DNA of 6,292 nt from assembly GCA_036272735.1 (NCBI GenBank), contig DATAYF010000213.1, positions 1-6,292 of the forward strand. Reading direction: 5' to 3'. This DNA comes from DATAYF01 sp036272735. GTDB taxonomy: Bacteria > Chloroflexota > Ktedonobacteria > Ktedonobacterales > Ktedonobacteraceae. This document shows, piece after piece, positions 1-5,815 of this stretch. The stretch's first letter is position 1, and every line of letters starts with the position of its first letter. The translations under genes and the position numbers were made by a program. The notes under the pieces were generated by a model. That model saw only the letters and a program-made list of their open reading frames with translations, was not told the DNA's origin and did not search any database.

Positions 1-397
1 GTCCAATGCCACAGCCATCGGTAAAGGTGACGTGTTTACCATCTGGCTCGATCTTCCACCCGGTCTGTTTGTACTCCACCGAGCGGTTATCATGTTGAAA
101 CTGGGAATAGCCCTTCTTGCCCGGTTTCTTGTTACGGCACGCCTCATAGAAGCGGGAAATGGCGGCCCAGGCCCGATCAGCCGATGCTTGACGAGCCTGG
201 GAGTTGAGGCAGGCCGCAAACGAGTACTCTTGGGCAAGCAATGTACAGTAGCATTGCAGCTCATTTCTGGAAACACCACGCCCATCCATCCACTTGCGGA
301 GACACATATTGCGGATGAATTGCACACTGCGAATAGCCTCATCAATCGCCGTGTATTAGTGCCTGGTGCCTGCTACCTTGTACTCGTAGGTCAGCAT
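1..397 (-). pseudogene. tnpB: IS200/IS605-type TnpB, 5' part only, premature stop at codon 14
   Basis: Reading the minus strand from the ATG at 397-395 gives MLTYEYKVAGTRH, then TAA (358-356), then an uninterrupted frame to the window edge (about residue 132). That frame includes YTAIDEAIRSVQFIRN, LNSQARQASADRAW, RFYEACRNKKPGKKGY and WKIEPDGKHVTF. This is the N-terminal helix-turn-helix and start of the body of TnpB, the RNA-guided nuclease accompanying IS200/IS605 and IS607 elements. The RuvC-like catalytic part lies beyond the left edge. The stop needs one C-to-T change from CAA (Gln). No other stop or frameshift is visible, so decay is recent or translation restarts at GTG 325 (codon 25) or ATG 307 (codon 31), which would lose most of the N-terminal HTH. 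An AAGGA lies 8 nt before the ATG. The preceding ORF ends only 4 nt upstream, suggesting coupling. Identity as TnpB is firm; loss of function is likely but unproven. Confidence 0.87.
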
Positions 398-401
398 GTC
401 C

Positions 402-770
402 TTATCCTTGATGCTCCTCTTCGATCAGCATGACATCTTTCTCTCGGTTTGTGCGTTCCTCGTGTCTTTCAGGATGCAAGGGACCGGAGAGGTAGCCCAC
501 CAGCACACCGAAGAGTTCTTCCACTCTATTTTGAAAGGCGCTCCTGTTACGACCGTCATCTAATTGATAGCAACCGTGCTCATCGCGTATGGCAATGAGG
601 CCAAGCAGGTGAGAGGCCGTGAGTCTGTGCTGCAGAGCATCGCTTTCCCCATCTTCGCAAGCATCTTCAAAATAGTACTGTCGTCCATGCGTGTAGCCCT
701 CTTCAAAGGTTCGGTGATCCAAAACAAGCGTCGCGTTACCCCATTGGATGGGTGATGAGATCATCTGCAT
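402..770 (-). CDS. uncharacterised 122-residue protein directly upstream of tnpB
   Basis: I cannot assign a function. The ORF begins MQMISSPIQWGNATLVLD and ends IEEEHQG. It is acidic and soluble-looking, with no membrane segment or signal peptide. Recognisable blocks are RTFEEGYTHGRQYYFED (about 20-36), the hydrophobic LTASHLLGLIAIRDEHG (50-66) and RVEELFGVLVGYLSGPL (82-98), giving mixed alpha/beta character, followed by a charged tail (HPERHEERTNREKD). The ATG at 770 has a weak GAGG 9 nt upstream; a second ATG at 764 is possible. A perfect TATAAT on the minus strand (852-847) lies about 77 nt upstream of the ATG and is the best promoter. The stop codon lies 4 nt before the tnpB ATG, so the two were probably one transcript. 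From memory such ORFs recur in Ktedonobacteria, but I could not check that. That it is real is supported by the promoter, its position and its patterned sequence. Confidence 0.6.
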   Translation of the reverse strand: MQMISSPIQWGNATLVLDHRTFEEGYTHGRQYYFEDACEDGESDALQHRLTASHLLGLIAIRDEHGCYQLDDGRNRSAFQNRVEELFGVLVGYLSGPLHPERHEERTNREKDVMLIEEEHQG

Positions 771-846
771 GTTGCTCTGCCTCGTCTGTTGTGAAGAATG
801 ATATACGGGTGGCTCTACGAGTACAAAAGGAAGCCTCTAGAGACTC

Positions 847-875
847 ATTATAGACAAGCTTTCATAGACGTGAAA
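847..875 (-). promoter_or_regulatory. candidate promoter for the 122-residue ORF and tnpB
   Basis: The minus strand reads TATAAT at 852-847, a perfect -10 hexamer. At 17-18 nt spacing the -35 is poor (CTTTCA, 3/6, or TTTCAC), so activation or a non-consensus sigma contact may be needed. Transcription would start near 840 and leave a leader of about 70 nt. The -35 region falls inside the inverted repeat at 866-890, so a protein bound there would be expected to affect this promoter. Confidence 0.45.
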
Positions 876-890
876 GGTCTTTCTACGTCT
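866..890. promoter_or_regulatory. inverted repeat AGACGT...ACGTCT, candidate operator 1
   Basis: AGACGT (866-871) and ACGTCT (885-890) are perfect inverted copies. Between them GAAAG (872-876) and CTTTC (879-883) are a second inverted pair, so nearly the whole 25 bp is palindromic apart from a 2-nt centre and one unpaired T. It covers the -35 region of the minus-strand promoter. CATAGACGTG at 863-872 is repeated exactly at 979-988, 116 bp (close to 11 helical turns) away. The binding protein is unknown; the adjacent HTH protein is the obvious candidate by position only. Confidence 0.45.
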
Positions 891-941
891 TCTAGTGCAC
901 CTGGAGTTGTGTAGTTTGTCAAGGGTATTTATTATAGTTTA

Positions 942-988
942 TTGACTGCAAACGTCTGAGTGTATTAGCATGGTTGTACATAGACGTG
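942..988 (+). promoter_or_regulatory. candidate promoter and operator 2 for the HTH gene
   Basis: TTGACT (942-947) resembles a -35 box and TATTAG (963-968) a -10 box, with a short 15-nt spacer, so this is a weak promoter call. ACGTCT (952-957) lies in the spacer and AGACGT (982-987) near the expected start of transcription, forming a second inverted pair of the hexamer seen at 866-890. Transcription starting near 975 would exclude the ATG at 970 and leave the ATG at 1006 as the usable start. Confidence 0.35.
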
Positions 989-1005
989 GGAGGAGATACT
1001 GCAAC

Positions 1006-1221
1006 ATGTCGAATAACATTGAAGAACCCCTCAACTCTGAGCAGGCTGCCAGAATGTTGGGCGTGAAGCCGAGGACGGTCATTAACTTAGCCAAACAAGG
1101 GAAAATACCAGCTTTCAGAGTAGGTGATCTCTGGAAGTTTCTGAGAAGCGATATCCAAGCTTATATTGACGCACAGAGAAAGCAAACAAAGGCAGAAAAT
1201 GCAAAAGAAGAGAAGAGCTAA
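1006..1221 (+). CDS. excisionase-family (MerR-type) helix-turn-helix DNA-binding protein
   Basis: This 71-residue protein starts MSNNIEEPLNSEQAARMLG. Residues 8-57 follow the small excisionase/HTH_17 domain closely: LNSEQAARMLGVKPRTVINL (helix-turn-helix), then a turn and wing (GKIPAFRVGDLWKFLRSD), then a last helix (IQAYIDAQRK). A lysine-rich tail follows. It is a single DNA-binding domain with no recombinase or effector domain, typical of a transcription regulator or a recombination directionality factor. The frame opens at ATG 970, but I chose 1006 because AGGAG at 991-995 lies 10 nt before it and the 12 extra residues (MVVHRRGRRYCN) are not part of the fold. It is divergent from the 122-residue ORF and tnpB. 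Repeated hexamers in the shared intergenic space suggest it controls itself and possibly them. An IS-encoded role is possible, since IS607 TnpA carries a related HTH, but no resolvase domain is present. Confidence 0.85.
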   Translation: MSNNIEEPLNSEQAARMLGVKPRTVINLAKQGKIPAFRVGDLWKFLRSDIQAYIDAQRKQTKAENAKEEKS

Positions 1222-1238
1222 TCAGAACGCCCATTCAT

Positions 1239-1266
1239 CTCCCGCTTAGAAAGACGGGAGCTTTCT
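1239..1266 (+). terminator. hairpin after the HTH gene, possible terminator
   Basis: CTCCCG (1239-1244) pairs with CGGGAG (1255-1260) around a 10-nt loop, followed by the pyrimidine stretch CTTTCT. A competing stem, AGAAAG (1248-1253) with CTTTCT (1261-1266), overlaps it. The position 17 nt after the stop suits a terminator, but there is no true U run. Subterminal hairpins of IS200/IS605 elements look similar, so an old element end is an alternative. Confidence 0.45.
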
Positions 1267-1284
1267 GAGCCGTTATTTGTAATA

Positions 1285-1305
1285 TAACGTGAGTTCTGTT
1301 TAAGC
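1285..1305 (+). repeat. IS982-type terminal inverted repeat, transposase 3' side
   Basis: This end begins TAACGTGAGTTCTG and ends TAAGC. It matches the reverse complement of 2256-2276 at 19 of 21 positions, with mismatches only at the 15th and 16th bases. It starts 9 bp beyond the restored transposase stop at 1314. Confidence 0.9.
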
Positions 1306-1313
1306 GATGCCGA

Positions 1314-2184
1314 TCAAGCGGCCAGAAGAGCGTGCTCATCAAGATGCAAGCCCGGTTTTTTGTCTTGATGACTGTAGGCAATGAGCCCGGCGATCAAGTG
1401 GACGACAAAATTGGTGGGACTGCGATGACGAGTATGCTCGAGTCTCGGAAATGTTCTTGAGTTGGTCGATAATGGACTCGATAATCGCCCGTTTGCGCAC
1501 CAGGAGTTTATCCGAGAGGTGCATGAGCTGGTTTTTCATGTTCTTGCGCAATCGGGTGATGAGGTGGAGTCCTTGCTCAAAAAGCATCTTTGTGAGAGGA
1601 GCGGAAATGTACCCGCGATCCCCGATGAGCTTGCCTCGCAGATGTTGAACCATCGAAGGCACAGGAGCCCGGTCATCAACATTGCCCGGAGTCAAGCTGC
1701 ATGCAAGCAACTCGCCTTGATCATTGACTGCCAGATGCAACTTAAAGCCAAAGAACCACCCCATCGACGACTTGCCACGTTTCGCGTCAAGCACAAAGAC
1801 GCGATGCTGGTGAATCCGCTTGGGATCACAGACCTCCAAAGAGGTCGAGTCAATAAAGCTGATACCCGTACACGCTCCATACCGTCTCTGCAAGTAGGCA
1901 AGCATCGGCATCATCATCCATGGGATCAGCGCCACAAAGCGTGAATAGCTGACCAGATGGGGAAATTCCTCAATCAGGTAGACTTGGACATGTTCAGTGT
2001 AATACGCTTTGAACGTTCGATAGTGCGACTGGTGAAAATGGATGAGGATCGTCATGATCTCACTTGGCCATAATTGGCCTGCACACTCTCGCTGTTTGCC
2101 TGCTGCTATTTGGATGGTTTTGAGTTGTGGGGCAAAACTCAGCAGAAAATCATCGACATCACGAAACAATTCGAGTACACTCAT
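1314..2184 (-). pseudogene. IS982-family DDE transposase with a +1 frame break near the C-terminus
   Basis: The zero frame (2184 to 1339) gives 281 residues. Catalytic residues are visible as D112 (SFIDSTSLEVCD), D189 (LIGDRGYIS) and E236 (KRAIIESIIDQLKNIS), with GWFFGFKLHLAVNDQGELL between the first two, a pattern characteristic of IS982. After NISET (ACT at 1443-1441) the zero frame becomes unrelated sequence. Skipping the C at 1440 restores EHTRHRSPTNFVVHLIAGLI and a tail ending LDEHALLAA, stopping at TGA 1316-1314. The restored protein would be 289 residues, normal for the family. One inserted base therefore separates this copy from an intact gene. The catalytic triad is encoded before the break, so a partly active protein with an altered tail cannot be excluded, nor can an assembly error. 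The start has GGAGGG 8 nt before ATG, inside a predicted hairpin. Confidence 0.88.
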
Positions 2185-2192
2185 TTCTAGAT

Positions 2193-2250
2193 CCCTCCGA
2201 TGATGGATAGAAGCTCTTTCTCATTGCTCCTATTCTAACTCATCGGAGGG
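2193..2250 (-). promoter_or_regulatory. inverted repeat sequestering the transposase ribosome binding site
   Basis: On the minus strand CCCTCCGATGA (2250-2240) is perfectly complementary to TCATCGGAGGG (2203-2193) with a 36-nt loop. The second arm contains the GGAGGG Shine-Dalgarno of the transposase. Transcripts entering from outside the element would carry both arms and hide the ribosome site. A transcript starting inside the loop would lack the first arm. TAGAAT at 2237-2232 (5/6 match to TATAAT) is a possible native -10 placed to do that, although its -35 (TAAGCA) is weak. IS10 and IS50 use the same logic; its use here is inference. Confidence 0.6.
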
Positions 2251-2255
2251 GGTCT

Positions 2256-2276
2256 GCTTATCCAGAACTCACGTTA
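2256..2276 (-). repeat. IS982-type terminal inverted repeat, transposase 5' side
   Basis: Read on the minus strand this end is TAACGTGAGTTCTG followed by GATAAGC, the partner of 1285-1305. The 11-bp hairpin arm of the transposase leader begins 6 bp inside it. Confidence 0.9.
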
Positions 2277-2351
2277 ATACTAGGAATATCACTATAGAGG
2301 AAACGGCGTGCGCGATGTTGCGGTCGCTAAACATGCAGGGAAAGAGATACT

Positions 2352-3293
2352 ATGAGCTTGTACACTGCTTCACAACAGGATGGCGGCCGCGTTCAGGGCG
2401 TCGATGTGCGTGCACAAGGGCGTTCGGAACTTGCCACGGGGAAAACACGTTCCGTGACTAGCTTTGTGCCCCCACAACTGCTGGTGCTGTTATCGGCCCT
2501 GTCGATGCAAGTTGGGGCCGCCTTTGCCACGCGTGTATTTGCCATTGTTGGCACCAACGGGGCTGTGTTTCTGCGCGTGGGCTTCGCTGCTATTTTCCTC
2601 GTGCTGCTCTGGCGTCCGCGCCTGCGTGGGTATACGTTTGCCGATTATATATCCGCCGTGCTCTTTGGCCTCGCCATTGTCTGCATGAATGCTTTCTTTT
2701 ACGCGGCCATCGCGCGTATTCCGTTAGGCATGGCGGTCACGTTGGAATTTGTGGGACCACTGGGCGTCTCACTGGCCTCGTCACGCCGCTTGCTCGATAT
2801 CTGCTGGGTGGCGTTGGCCGCCTGTGGCATTCTGTTGCTGGCTCCCATCGGCGGCGTGGTGATCGACCCGTTGGGGGCGTTGCTCGCACTGCTGGCTGGA
2901 GCATGTTGGGCTGCCTACATTCTGCTCAATGTGCGTGTTGGGCGTAGTTTCCCCGGCGGTATTGGCCTGGCGCTTGGCATGAGTGTTGGAGCGCTGGCGT
3001 TCCTGCCCTTTGGTCTGCCGAGCGTGCTAGCGGCATGGCGCAATCCCACTGTCTGGCTTGTCGGTATTGGTATTGCCCTGTTCTCTACGGTACTGCCATT
3101 TTCGTTCGAGGTCGAGGCACTGCGCCGTTTGCCTGCGCGTGTCTTCGGCATTTTGATGAGCCTGGAACCTGGTGTCGCGGCTCTGGTAGGTTGGTTGCTA
3201 TTGGGTGAGAATATCGGCTGGCGCGGGCTGGTGGCGATGGTGCTGATCGTGCTGGCGTCGGGCGGCGTCTCGCTAGGGGATAGGCGTGTGTGA
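2352..3293 (+). CDS. EamA/DMT-family exporter, RhtA-like
   Basis: This 313-residue inner-membrane protein has two EamA repeats (about 42-165 and 175-307) and roughly ten hydrophobic segments. Blocks shared with the E. coli threonine/homoserine exporter RhtA include IPLGMAVTLEFVGPLGVSLASSRR (about 123-146), LLAGACWAAYILLNVRVG (180-197), LFSTVLPFSFEVEALRRLPARVFGILMSLEP (243-273) and the final LGENI. Export of an amino acid or similar small metabolite driven by the proton gradient is the family role; the substrate is not readable from sequence. About 40 hydrophilic residues precede the first membrane segment, longer than in RhtA, so a later start is possible. The ATG at 2352 has AGGGAAAGAG just upstream and is the first good start. 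The 75 bp between the IS end and this gene show only TATAGA (2293-2298) as a weak -10; the IS may have displaced the original promoter. Confidence 0.93.
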   Translation: MSLYTASQQDGGRVQGVDVRAQGRSELATGKTRSVTSFVPPQLLVLLSALSMQVGAAFATRVFAIVGTNGAVFLRVGFAAIFLVLLWRPRLRGYTFADYISAVLFGLAIVCMNAFFYAAIARIPLGMAVTLEFVGPLGVSLASSRRLLDICWVALAACGILLLAPIGGVVIDPLGALLALLAGACWAAYILLNVRVGRSFPGGIGLALGMSVGALAFLPFGLPSVLAAWRNPTVWLVGIGIALFSTVLPFSFEVEALRRLPARVFGILMSLEPGVAALVGWLLLGENIGWRGLVAMVLIVLASGGVSLGDRRV

Positions 3294-3348
3294 GGTGAGG
3301 GGTTATACTGTATGTAGGATATGTGTATTTTGAGTAAGGTTCTTATGT

Positions 3349-3397
3349 CGAACACCAATGCTACTGACGTAGCTAGTGCTGCGCGCTCAGGTGTTCG
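3349..3397 (+). promoter_or_regulatory. leader able to fold as a three-way RNA junction
   Basis: CGAACACC (3349-3356) pairs with GGTGTTCG (3390-3397), closing two internal hairpins: GCTAC/GTAGC (3360-3364 with 3369-3373, loop TGAC) and AGTGC/GCGCT (3375-3379 with 3383-3387, loop TGC, one G-T pair). Joining strands are 3, 1 and 2 nt. The element lies between the EamA stop and the Shine-Dalgarno of the next gene (3412-3419). I match it to no known riboswitch or leader. It may be a cis-regulatory RNA or chance pairing in a short gap. Confidence 0.3.
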
Positions 3398-3430
3398 GAT
3401 ACGTAGTAAGTGGAGGTGGGTAATATCATT

Positions 3431-3976
3431 ATGGCTGTATCTACTATCGATCAACGCTGGCAAGCGACTGTGGCGACAATGGCCCTGGTCACTGATGTGC
3501 ATGGGAAGGAAATCGATGCGCACATTTTTGACGTGGTCGTGGCACTAAATGTGATCGGGCTTACGACGATCCAATCGTGCGAGGGGCACGAGGATCACGG
3601 GAAAGCGGCTCCCTGGGTCATGCTTTCTGCTGCTGCTGCTCGTAAGTTAGCAAAGCAAGCCGCTGATATCTCTGCGCAGGCCGAACAAGATGAGGAGTAT
3701 GCTCAAGCGCGTGAGCTAAGGCGACAAGCGGAAGCGTTGCGTGCTTACGATCAACATATGTTGCTTGAGCGGCTCGACGCGTTTTACCAGGCGCGCCACG
3801 TGCCCTATGATCAAACGCTCGTTGTCTCTACACGCAATCTGAGTGTCTACATGCTAGAAAACATCGGCGCTGCTACTTTGCATGTACAACCAGCCGAAAT
3901 GCAAGCGGACAAGCGCAAAGCCTATCAAAAAGAAATGCAAGACTTCGCGATGTTTTTGCGGGCGGGGCTTGCCTGA
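3431..3976 (+). CDS. uncharacterised 181-residue protein with an SCEGHEDH motif
   Basis: I do not recognise a named family. From ATG 3431 the protein starts MAVSTIDQRWQATVATMALV. Residues 29-63 carry IDAHIFDVVVALNVIGLTTIQSCEGHEDHGKAAPWV; Cys50, His53 and His56 could bind a metal or act together, and the motif is the most conserved-looking part. Residues 66-120 are a charged, Ala/Gln/Glu-rich helical stretch (ARKLAKQAADISAQAEQDEE and onward) likely to be coiled coil. The C-terminal part is mixed and ends FAMFLRAGLA. No signal peptide or membrane segment is seen, so it should be cytoplasmic. A GTG at 3410 would add 7 residues, but it overlaps the strong GGAGGTGG (3412-3419) that serves ATG 3431 at 11-13 nt. 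It follows the EamA gene by 137 nt on the same strand and may share its transcript. Function unknown. Confidence 0.8.
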   Translation: MAVSTIDQRWQATVATMALVTDVHGKEIDAHIFDVVVALNVIGLTTIQSCEGHEDHGKAAPWVMLSAAAARKLAKQAADISAQAEQDEEYAQARELRRQAEALRAYDQHMLLERLDAFYQARHVPYDQTLVVSTRNLSVYMLENIGAATLHVQPAEMQADKRKAYQKEMQDFAMFLRAGLA

Positions 3977-4031
3977 AGTGGTGATATTGTTCCCCTTTCT
4001 CTGCATGAAAACATGCGTGCCTTTAGACCTA

Positions 4032-4087
4032 TTGTAGATGACAAGTCCTGATGGCTTCCGAAACCATCAGGACTTGTCTATCTACAA
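4032..4087. terminator. long hairpin between convergent genes, probable bidirectional terminator
   Basis: GACAAGTCCTGATGG (4040-4054) and CCATCAGGACTTGTC (4064-4078) form a perfect 15-bp stem with a 9-nt loop. After one bulged T (4079) the stem continues 8 bp more: TTGTAGAT (4032-4039) with ATCTACAA (4080-4087). It lies 55 nt after the stop of the 181-residue gene and 9 nt after the glpD stop, so it serves both convergent units. No U run follows on either strand, so it may act by stem strength, by protecting 3' ends, or with a factor, rather than as a classic intrinsic terminator. Confidence 0.7.
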
Positions 4088-4096
4088 TTCCCTACA

Positions 4097-5806
4097 CTAC
4101 GCGCGTTGCACCTGCTCCTGTGCGGGACCAGCTTTTTCTGCGGCCAACTGACTTTCGATTTTTGTGCGATAACTCTGCATGAGCGTTTGCTGCTGCTCCG
4201 TTGACCACGATAATTCTTGTGCCATCGTAGCCGTAACCTCTGGGAGAATGCCCAGGCCACGCTGCCAATCCTCAAGCGTGATCGATGTGCGGCGTGACAA
4301 CACATCTTCAGGTGTCATCGCCATTTCATTACGGGTCGCGTAGAGCACCTCGGCCTTAATGTAGGGCAGGTCAGCGATGAGCGGGGTCGCCAGTGCGGGA
4401 TCTTGCTCGACCAGGTCGAGGACACTATCAGCGGCTGTGCCATAGCTCTGACCCAGATGTTCGATGCTTTGCACGCTCAGTCCTAATTGTGCCCCGCGCT
4501 GCGCGATGGCCTGGCTGACCTTTGTCCAGCCTGCGCTCCCTTGCAACGGTAGCGATTGTGTTGGATGTACCGGCTTCATACGGTCGCGGTGGCTCAATAC
4601 GTCTACGGTATCCTGGGCCATGCGCCGGTATGTCGTTAACTTGCCACCAACTATCGTCACCAGACCGTTGGGACTTTGCAAGACGGCGTGCGAGCGCGAT
4701 AGGCGAGCGCTTGAGGCGTTGGTGCTGCGTGGCTTGACCAGGGGACGATAGCCTGAGTACGTGCTGATGATGTCGTCTTCGGTCAGGTGCACCGAGAGAT
4801 AACGGTTGAGATACTTCAAAAGATACGCCACGTCTTCCTGCGTGGTTAGCGGATGATCCAGGTCGCCCGATCCGGTATCGGTAGTGCCAAAGATGGCTCG
4901 CGATCCCCAGGGTACGATGAAGAGGATGCGCTTATCCTCCGTTTCTGGCAATACAATGGCCCTGTCGCCCAGCTTGAGCTTCTCACGCGAAAGCACGAGG
5001 TGCACGCCTTTGCTGGGTTCGACGCTGACCTGCGGCTCCGCGCCGGTGAGCCGTTCGATCTGCTCGGCATAGATGCCGGTCGCATTGATGATATGTCGCG
5101 CCCGTACCGTGACCTCTTGCCCGCTAATCTGGTCGTGTACCACAGCGCCAACAAGCTGGTTGCCATCTTGCACAAACGAGGTTACGGCGCTGTAATTACT
5201 AATTGTGGCACCATATTGTGCGGCCGTGCGGATGAGCATAACTGTCAAGCGTGCGTCATTGGTTTGTGCGTCGGAGTAGGTGAAGCCACCTTTCAGACCA
5301 GCATCGACAAGTGTTGGCGCGAGGCGCATAACATCATCACGCTGTAGGCGACGGTGCCATTTCACGCCGCGCTTGCCCGCCATCACATCGTACATCAGCA
5401 GGCCAGTATTCAGCAGTTGGTTCAGTCCCACACCACCCGGCGTGGTGAATGGCATGCCCACGGGATGCATATCCCCCTCGTAAATGGGCAAGACAAACTC
5501 AATCGGCGTCACCAGGTAGGGAGCGTTTTGCAGCAGCAGTCCGCGCTCCACCAGGGCTTCATGCACCAACCCGAAATCGAAATTCGGCAGGTAGCGTATG
5601 CCGCCGTGTACCAGCTTGGTCGATTTGCTGCTGGTGCCGCTGGCGAAGTCAGTCTTCTCGACAAGCGCCACACTATAGCCACGAGCGACAGCGTCGAGCG
5701 CGACGCCCGCTCCGGTGATGCCTCCTCCGATCACGAGCACATCGAAATGCTCATTTCCCAATTGCGTGAAGTTGCTCTGACGTACTGTCGATGAAAGTGC
5801 TTCCAT
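4097..5806 (-). CDS. glpD: aerobic glycerol-3-phosphate dehydrogenase (FAD-dependent)
   Basis: The 569-residue GlpD oxidises sn-glycerol 3-phosphate to dihydroxyacetone phosphate at the membrane surface and passes electrons through FAD to quinone. The FAD-binding fold opens at 21-50 (FDVLVIGGGITGAGVALDAV, ending in E50), followed by the family signature FASGTSSKSTKLVHGGIRYL (54-73). Further blocks are INATGIYAEQI (240-250), FGTTDTGSGD (306-315), STYSGYRPLV (348-357) and GGKLTTYRRMAQ (387-398). The C-terminal domain carries EVLYATRNEMAMTPEDVLSRRTS (486-508), the DAO_C motif that caps GlpD. Length is close to the Bacillus enzyme (about 555). It is complete, with no missing motif. It lies 80 nt downstream of glpF on the same strand, so the pair is probably one transcript. 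No Shine-Dalgarno is adjacent to the ATG; the only good one is across a hairpin. No in-frame ATG, GTG or TTG is seen in the upstream gap, so 5806 is retained. Confidence 0.96.
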   Translation of the reverse strand: MEALSSTVRQSNFTQLGNEHFDVLVIGGGITGAGVALDAVARGYSVALVEKTDFASGTSSKSTKLVHGGIRYLPNFDFGLVHEALVERGLLLQNAPYLVTPIEFVLPIYEGDMHPVGMPFTTPGGVGLNQLLNTGLLMYDVMAGKRGVKWHRRLQRDDVMRLAPTLVDAGLKGGFTYSDAQTNDARLTVMLIRTAAQYGATISNYSAVTSFVQDGNQLVGAVVHDQISGQEVTVRARHIINATGIYAEQIERLTGAEPQVSVEPSKGVHLVLSREKLKLGDRAIVLPETEDKRILFIVPWGSRAIFGTTDTGSGDLDHPLTTQEDVAYLLKYLNRYLSVHLTEDDIISTYSGYRPLVKPRSTNASSARLSRSHAVLQSPNGLVTIVGGKLTTYRRMAQDTVDVLSHRDRMKPVHPTQSLPLQGSAGWTKVSQAIAQRGAQLGLSVQSIEHLGQSYGTAADSVLDLVEQDPALATPLIADLPYIKAEVLYATRNEMAMTPEDVLSRRTSITLEDWQRGLGILPEVTATMAQELSWSTEQQQTLMQSYRTKIESQLAAEKAGPAQEQVQRA

Positions 5807-5815
5807 AATCGTTGG

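Larger units (their letters stand above)
1285..2276 (-). mobile_element. IS982-family insertion sequence, complete ends, defective transposase
   Basis: The element is about 990 bp, the usual size for IS982. It is bounded by imperfect terminal inverted repeats (1285-1305 and 2256-2276) and carries one transposase gene on the minus strand with a 5' leader of about 70-90 nt. It lies between the hairpin after the HTH gene and the EamA gene, interrupting no recognisable gene. No long target duplication is evident. TAATA occurs at 1280-1284 and 2275-2279, which could be a 5-bp duplication if the right end is trimmed by 2 bp, but so short an AT-rich match may be chance. The family call rests on the transposase sequence and on length. 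Confidence 0.88.

Noticed and set aside
32..433. Plus-strand 133-codon ORF
   Set aside because: It is antisense to tnpB, whose minus-strand frame gives clear TnpB sequence; the plus-strand translation has no family character.
1239..1266. CRISPR or tRNA-like structure
   Set aside because: There is a single hairpin with no repeat-spacer periodicity and no tRNA arms; no CRISPR array or RNA gene was found in the window.
1271..1289. CGTTAT...ATAACG inverted repeat across the left IS junction
   Set aside because: Only 6 bp and half of it is the IS tip itself; most likely chance flanking sequence.
1462..1944. Plus-strand 160-codon ORF inside the insertion sequence
   Set aside because: It is antisense to the conserved DDE region of the transposase; no ribosome site or recognisable domain.
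1275..2283. Clear 7-9 bp target-site duplication around the IS
   Set aside because: No such match is found at any reasonable setting of the ends; only a 5-bp TAATA match that requires trimming the right end.
2915..3523. Minus-strand 202-codon ORF opposite the EamA gene
   Set aside because: Low-complexity Ser/Thr/Pro/Arg composition typical of an antisense frame; it covers the conserved second EamA repeat.
3321..3548. Plus-strand 75-codon ORF starting before the 181-residue gene
   Set aside because: It overlaps the better-supported gene in another frame, has a Trp-rich unstructured composition after the overlap begins, and has no clear Shine-Dalgarno.
4853..5794. Long plus-strand ORFs opposite glpD (164 and 146 codons)
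   Set aside because: They mirror conserved glpD codons, including the FAD-binding region, and are explained by its codon bias on the opposite strand.
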